NCBI RefSeq assembly: GCF_004210375.1
Contig: NC_134830.1
Coordinates: forward strand, 7,378,001 to 7,442,000
DNA from: Tachypleus tridentatus
Lineage: Eukaryota; Arthropoda; Merostomata; Xiphosura; Limulidae
Direction: 5' to 3'
Length of the DNA stretch: 64,000 nucleotides
Part shown: piece by piece, positions 60,713 to 64,000 of the stretch
How positions within the stretch are numbered: the first letter of the stretch is position 1
How the letters are laid out: the number at the start of each line of letters is the position of its first letter
Position numbers and translations under genes: made by a program
Notes under the pieces: generated by a model
Told to the model about the DNA's origin: nothing
Seen by the model: the letters and a program-made list of their open reading frames with translations, nothing else
Databases searched by the model: none

Positions 60713-61214
60713 ACTCATAGTAACAGTTTCATTATTACAGATAAATAAATATTAACACATAAACTTAACTATCTTATAACGCTAAAATTCAATTTCGCAA
60801 CCATCTTTTGTCGGTGCACAGATAATCCATTTTATAACCATCTTCGTTAAACAGAAACAAACGTCTTCTATTCTTTATTACACAATATTATTCTCTGGTG
60901 ACTAAAACAAATTGTATAATGACCTTATTTATCCTTAAACTGTGCTAACGATATTAACATTCTGAACACTAGGAGACAGAATATTACAGAGTTAGTCCAA
61001 AAGCAAAGCTTTGTTAACCTCTGACAAATTTCGAACCTTTAAACATACAAATAATTTCTCGTATTATAATTTTTCCTTCAAACATTGACGTATCTCTTTA
61101 GAAAAAATATTTTATAACTTGTCATATTTTCATTTTGTATTATATATAACAGTAAAGACCGATATTATGGTACTAACGGAAGTTAGCCAATCATATAAAT
61201 AACTCTAAGCACCT
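60713..61214. other. AT-rich region, nothing recognised
   Basis: No repeat or coding frame is seen. Confidence 0.5.
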
Positions 61215-61460
61215 TTAAGTACCATCAGAACAATGGAAATGTTCTTCCAATGATATGTTTCTTTGGACACTTCGACAATGTTGTATAGAATTAACAATAT
61301 CAATTTGATGACTTCTAACTATTTTTGTATTTGGTTCAGACACAGTCTTACGGGATCTGCTACGAGATTGAATTAAATGTTCGTATGTGCAACAGGACAT
61401 TGAGCCAGAATAAAATGAATTATCGATATATTTTTCGTGACTCATCTGCATGGTGTACAA
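61215..61460 (-). CDS. Uncharacterised open frame, weak candidate
   Basis: 81 codons with two early Met codons read MQMSHEKYIDNSFYSGSMSC, YEHLIQSRSRSRKTVSEPNT, KIVRSHQIDIVNSIQHCRSV and end in a stop. Composition is more codon-like than its AT-rich surroundings. No family, promoter or splice context is recognised. It may be a transposon fragment or chance. Confidence 0.25.
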   Translation of the reverse strand: MYTMQMSHEKYIDNSFYSGSMSCCTYEHLIQSRSRSRKTVSEPNTKIVRSHQIDIVNSIQHCRSVQRNISLEEHFHCSDGT

Positions 61461-61627
61461 CAGGTGTTGTTCTCGTCAGATCTAAAATAACTCACTAACA
61501 GTACTTAGAGTAATATCGATTGTCACAACTCATCTGGAGAAAATCTGAATCCATCCAGGACACATAGAGTCACATAGCACATCACTGAGAAAAATATGTG
61601 GTGAATTCCTGATTTTCATATTCTACA

Positions 61628-61738
61628 GCCCCTAGTAGTACAGCGGCATGACTCAGAAACAAGGTTTCGATAGCCGTAGTGGGCAGAGCACATATAATCT
61701 CTTGTGTAGCTTTGATCTTAGTTCCAATCAAACAAACA
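61628..61738 (+). mobile_element. SINE-B
   Basis: cccctagtagtacagcggca, aggtttcgatagccgtagtg and cttgtgtagctttgatctta. Confidence 0.85.
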
Positions 61739-62087
61739 AATCGTATCCTGGTTCTGTTATTTTCATGCTTAACAAAAATCAAATAATGCGACCTTTGAAC
61801 AACAATATGCTCGTGCGACCAGCGATGAATTCAGCCTAATAACCGATGACTAAACCATCTTAAACTGCCGATAGGCTTTATGTAGTCTTCACTTCTCTAG
61901 CATGTGGAGAATACTTTATGGAGACGTGTCACATTCCATCAAGAGACTCAAGAGACAAACTATAGATGTCTCGGTCTCACCTCTTTCAGAGGAGATGTCA
62001 CGCATCACTCACGACTTTTTCAATTTAAACATCTATCCTTGCATAAGAAAATGAGACGTAGATTAAATGATTAATAAAAAAATGTTT

Positions 62088-62163
62088 TAGATCTATTAAT
62101 CAAACACACATCTGTAACACTGGTTTAGATCTCTTTACCAAACACACATCTGTAACACTGGTT
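62088..62163. repeat. Two-copy direct repeat
   Basis: caaacacacatctgtaacac and tggttt follow tagatctattaat and tagatctctttac; two adjacent copies. Confidence 0.8.
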
Positions 62164-62451
62164 TGTTACCATTCCAAGTAAGCCTCTTTTTTCACGAATA
62201 TTAATTTGTGTAAAACCAATCACATTCAAGAAAGAGGCTTCAGCCATTGTTTACTTTAACAATAATTATTTATAAGAGGAACAGCTAATCTACAAGAACG
62301 TGAACTTTACTGTTCTACAGGCCTATATTTTCTTTACCGCTTTGAAGGACATTCATTTTTATAACTCCGACTTATAAGAGTCTACAGAGTCTCAGTAGAA
62401 TTAGATATTTATGTCAAAAGAATAGATGGCAACTACCTGGACACAAAAGTT

Positions 62452-62520
62452 TACTCATGTTGATATTCTGTTTTAAAATCCAGAGTTCGATTCCTCTCGG
62501 TGGGAAGAACGCAGATAGTT
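62452..62520 (+). mobile_element. SINE-B-like remnant
   Basis: taaaatccagagttcgattc and ctcggtgggaagaacgcagatag resemble the SINE-B B-box region. It runs into the 113-bp repeat that follows. Confidence 0.45.
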
Positions 62521-62845
62521 TTATCTTTATTCACATATTTATATAAAACCTTGGAACACATACACTACTGGTTTTTTCAACCTACCCACAGGAAGAAACT
62601 GAAGCTTCCTTATTTTAAGAACGCAGATAGTTTTATCTTTATTCACATATTTATATAAAACCTTGGAACACATACACTACTGGTATCTTTCAACCTACCT
62701 ACAGGAAGAAACTGAAGCTTCCTTATTTTAAGAACGCAGATAGTTTTATCTTTATTCACATATTTATATAAAACCTTGGAACACATACACTACTGGTATC
62801 TTTCAACCTACCTTCAGGAAGAAACTGAAGCTTCCTTATTTTAAG
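62507..62845. repeat. 113-bp tandem repeat, 3 copies
   Basis: The unit begins gaacgcagatagttttatct and ends actgaagcttccttatttta. Starts at 62507, 62619 and 62732. Confidence 0.95.
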
Positions 62846-62867
62846 CATCGTTTCTCTCTTATCTTTA

Positions 62868-63070
62868 CATCAAACATGGTCGCCCTTTCAGCCGTGGGGG
62901 CGTTATAATGTGACGGTCAATCCCACTATTCGTTGGTAAAATAGTAGTCCAAGAGTTGGCGATGGGTGGTGATGACTAGCTGCCTTCCCTCTAGTCTTAC
63001 TCTGCAAAATTAGGGACGGCTAGCGCAGATAACCCTCGTGTAGCTTTGCGCGAAATTCAAAACAAACCAA
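62868..63070 (+). mobile_element. 5'-truncated SINE-A
   Basis: Starts at catcaaacatggtcgccctt, so the tRNA-like head is missing. Body and tail (gcgcgaaattcaaaacaaac) are near consensus. Confidence 0.9.
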
Positions 63071-63640
63071 CCTTCTTACCTTTTCGTTGAACTACTTTTA
63101 AAGAAAATTAAAATAAGTAAGAAAACATCGAACATCAATACATCTTCCTCTGGACCACTGTTAATATTATCTTATTTCTCATATAACCATTTTCAGCAAC
63201 AAGTAAAGAAGAAGGAACACTTCTACCGCGATCACTTTCTTTCTCATTATTTCCCTAATAAAATAAATAATGCCAGAAAACCCATCCTCAATTACCATCT
63301 TATTTTCCTCGCGGGTACTCCTATAAGAACAAATTGACAAAGGAAACCACTCGCTGCTTCGTTAGTTTTATGCCAAGAACTATTTCTAAAGATACTGCGG
63401 TGGACCCCAGTTTCCTTTTCCGCTCGCCACGTCAAATAAAAGATGAAAGATATCATGCCAGTGCAATACTATTTATCCTTGGAACTGTCGCACCATTCTT
63501 GTGACCACTGCTACTTGTGTGCAAAATTATTCACAAATTTGCCAGTCATGTTCAATGATCAAAGCTCTTGCTACACAGACACGATGAGTTTTTAAAAACG
63601 GTTCAACGAACTTTATACTTATTATGGGATTTCAATTTTT
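63071..63640. other. Region with nothing recognised
   Basis: Mixed composition. No known family, and no CARP first exon could be read on the minus strand. Confidence 0.5.
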
Positions 63641-63642
63641 TT

Positions 63643-63735
63643 TTTTTATCTCAAAGCTACATATCAGGTTATCTACGCTTTGAAAATGGAACTCCGGAAT
63701 TTTGCGACGTAAGTACACTGACCCCTTGGAGAACC
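63643..63735 (-). mobile_element. Possible old SINE remnant
   Basis: tctcaaagctacatatcagg, ttatctacgctttg and gcgacgtaagtacactgac vaguely follow the SINE-B reverse strand. Confidence 0.35.
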
Positions 63736-63857
63736 ATGATTTGTTAGAGTTTAACGGAATGATTACCTTTTGTTGTATTAGTAGAACTAATGTCCTCTTT
63801 AAAAGTCTTTAATAAATGGGATAAAAGGATTATGTATTGTTTCTTCTTCTACGAGGC

Positions 63858-64000
63858 AACTGAAATTAATACGCTGTATTATTACGGGACTCAGAAACTT
63901 AGACAACCGAAATTAATACGCTGTATTATTAAGTGACTCAGAAACTTAGACAACTGAAATTAATACGCTGTATTATTAAGTGACTCAGAAACTTAGACAA
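63858..64000. repeat. 47-bp tandem repeat, at least 3 copies, open at the right edge
   Basis: Units of caactgaaattaatacgctg, then tattattaagtgactcagaa and acttaga, start at 63858, 63904, 63951 and 63998. Confidence 0.93.

Overview
The window is eukaryotic, non-coding-dominated DNA from an animal, most likely an arthropod. The tRNA-derived SINEs match what I remember of chelicerate genomes, horseshoe crabs in particular, but this is memory and not a search. There are no operons, no prokaryotic genes, no CRISPR array and no long ORF. Almost every open frame of 60 to 300 codons is an artefact of a tandem repeat or a SINE.

The one gene I can support is on the minus strand: a carbonic anhydrase-related protein of the CA10/CA11 (CARP) type. 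Seven coding exons were reassembled by eye from family similarity, GT-AG splice sites and compatible phases: 57123-56987, 54169-53975, 27647-27546, 24126-24060, 16886-16732, 16019-15888 and 13215-13173. They join in frame into about 277 residues, running from the start of the CA fold almost to the C-terminus. The signal-peptide exon(s) (expected beyond 64000) and the last few codons were not found. Two of the three zinc histidines are present and the third is Gln, so the protein is probably not an enzyme. Vertebrate relatives are secreted neuronal proteins that bind neurexins.

Layout: 1-8031 is a 62-bp satellite (about 129 copies) and 8702-10912 a 48-bp satellite (about 46 copies). 11.3-13.2 kb is AT-rich sequence with a possible plus-strand exon. 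13.2-57.1 kb is the CARP gene, whose introns hold arrays of 40 bp (24.2-27.0 kb), 73 bp (29.9-30.7), 39 bp (36.0-40.0), 22 bp, 37 bp and 44 bp (45.5-48.2), plus many SINEs. 57.1-64 kb is upstream sequence with a 50/48/45-bp array (58.3-59.7) and smaller repeats. By my estimate tandem arrays make up about 37% of the window and SINEs roughly 10%.

Two SINE families share the same 3' tail: SINE-A, about 275 bp with a tRNA-like head, and SINE-B, about 118 bp. Several copies have clean 10-13 bp target-site duplications. A third repeat carrying a GACC(GAAGAA)GGTC hairpin resembles Penelope-like element ends. I did not find a convincing new biological system. The most useful leads are the splice-site neighbourhoods of the CARP exons, the higher-order structure of the arrays, the shared SINE tail and a 0.5-kb duplication between 19 kb and 60 kb.
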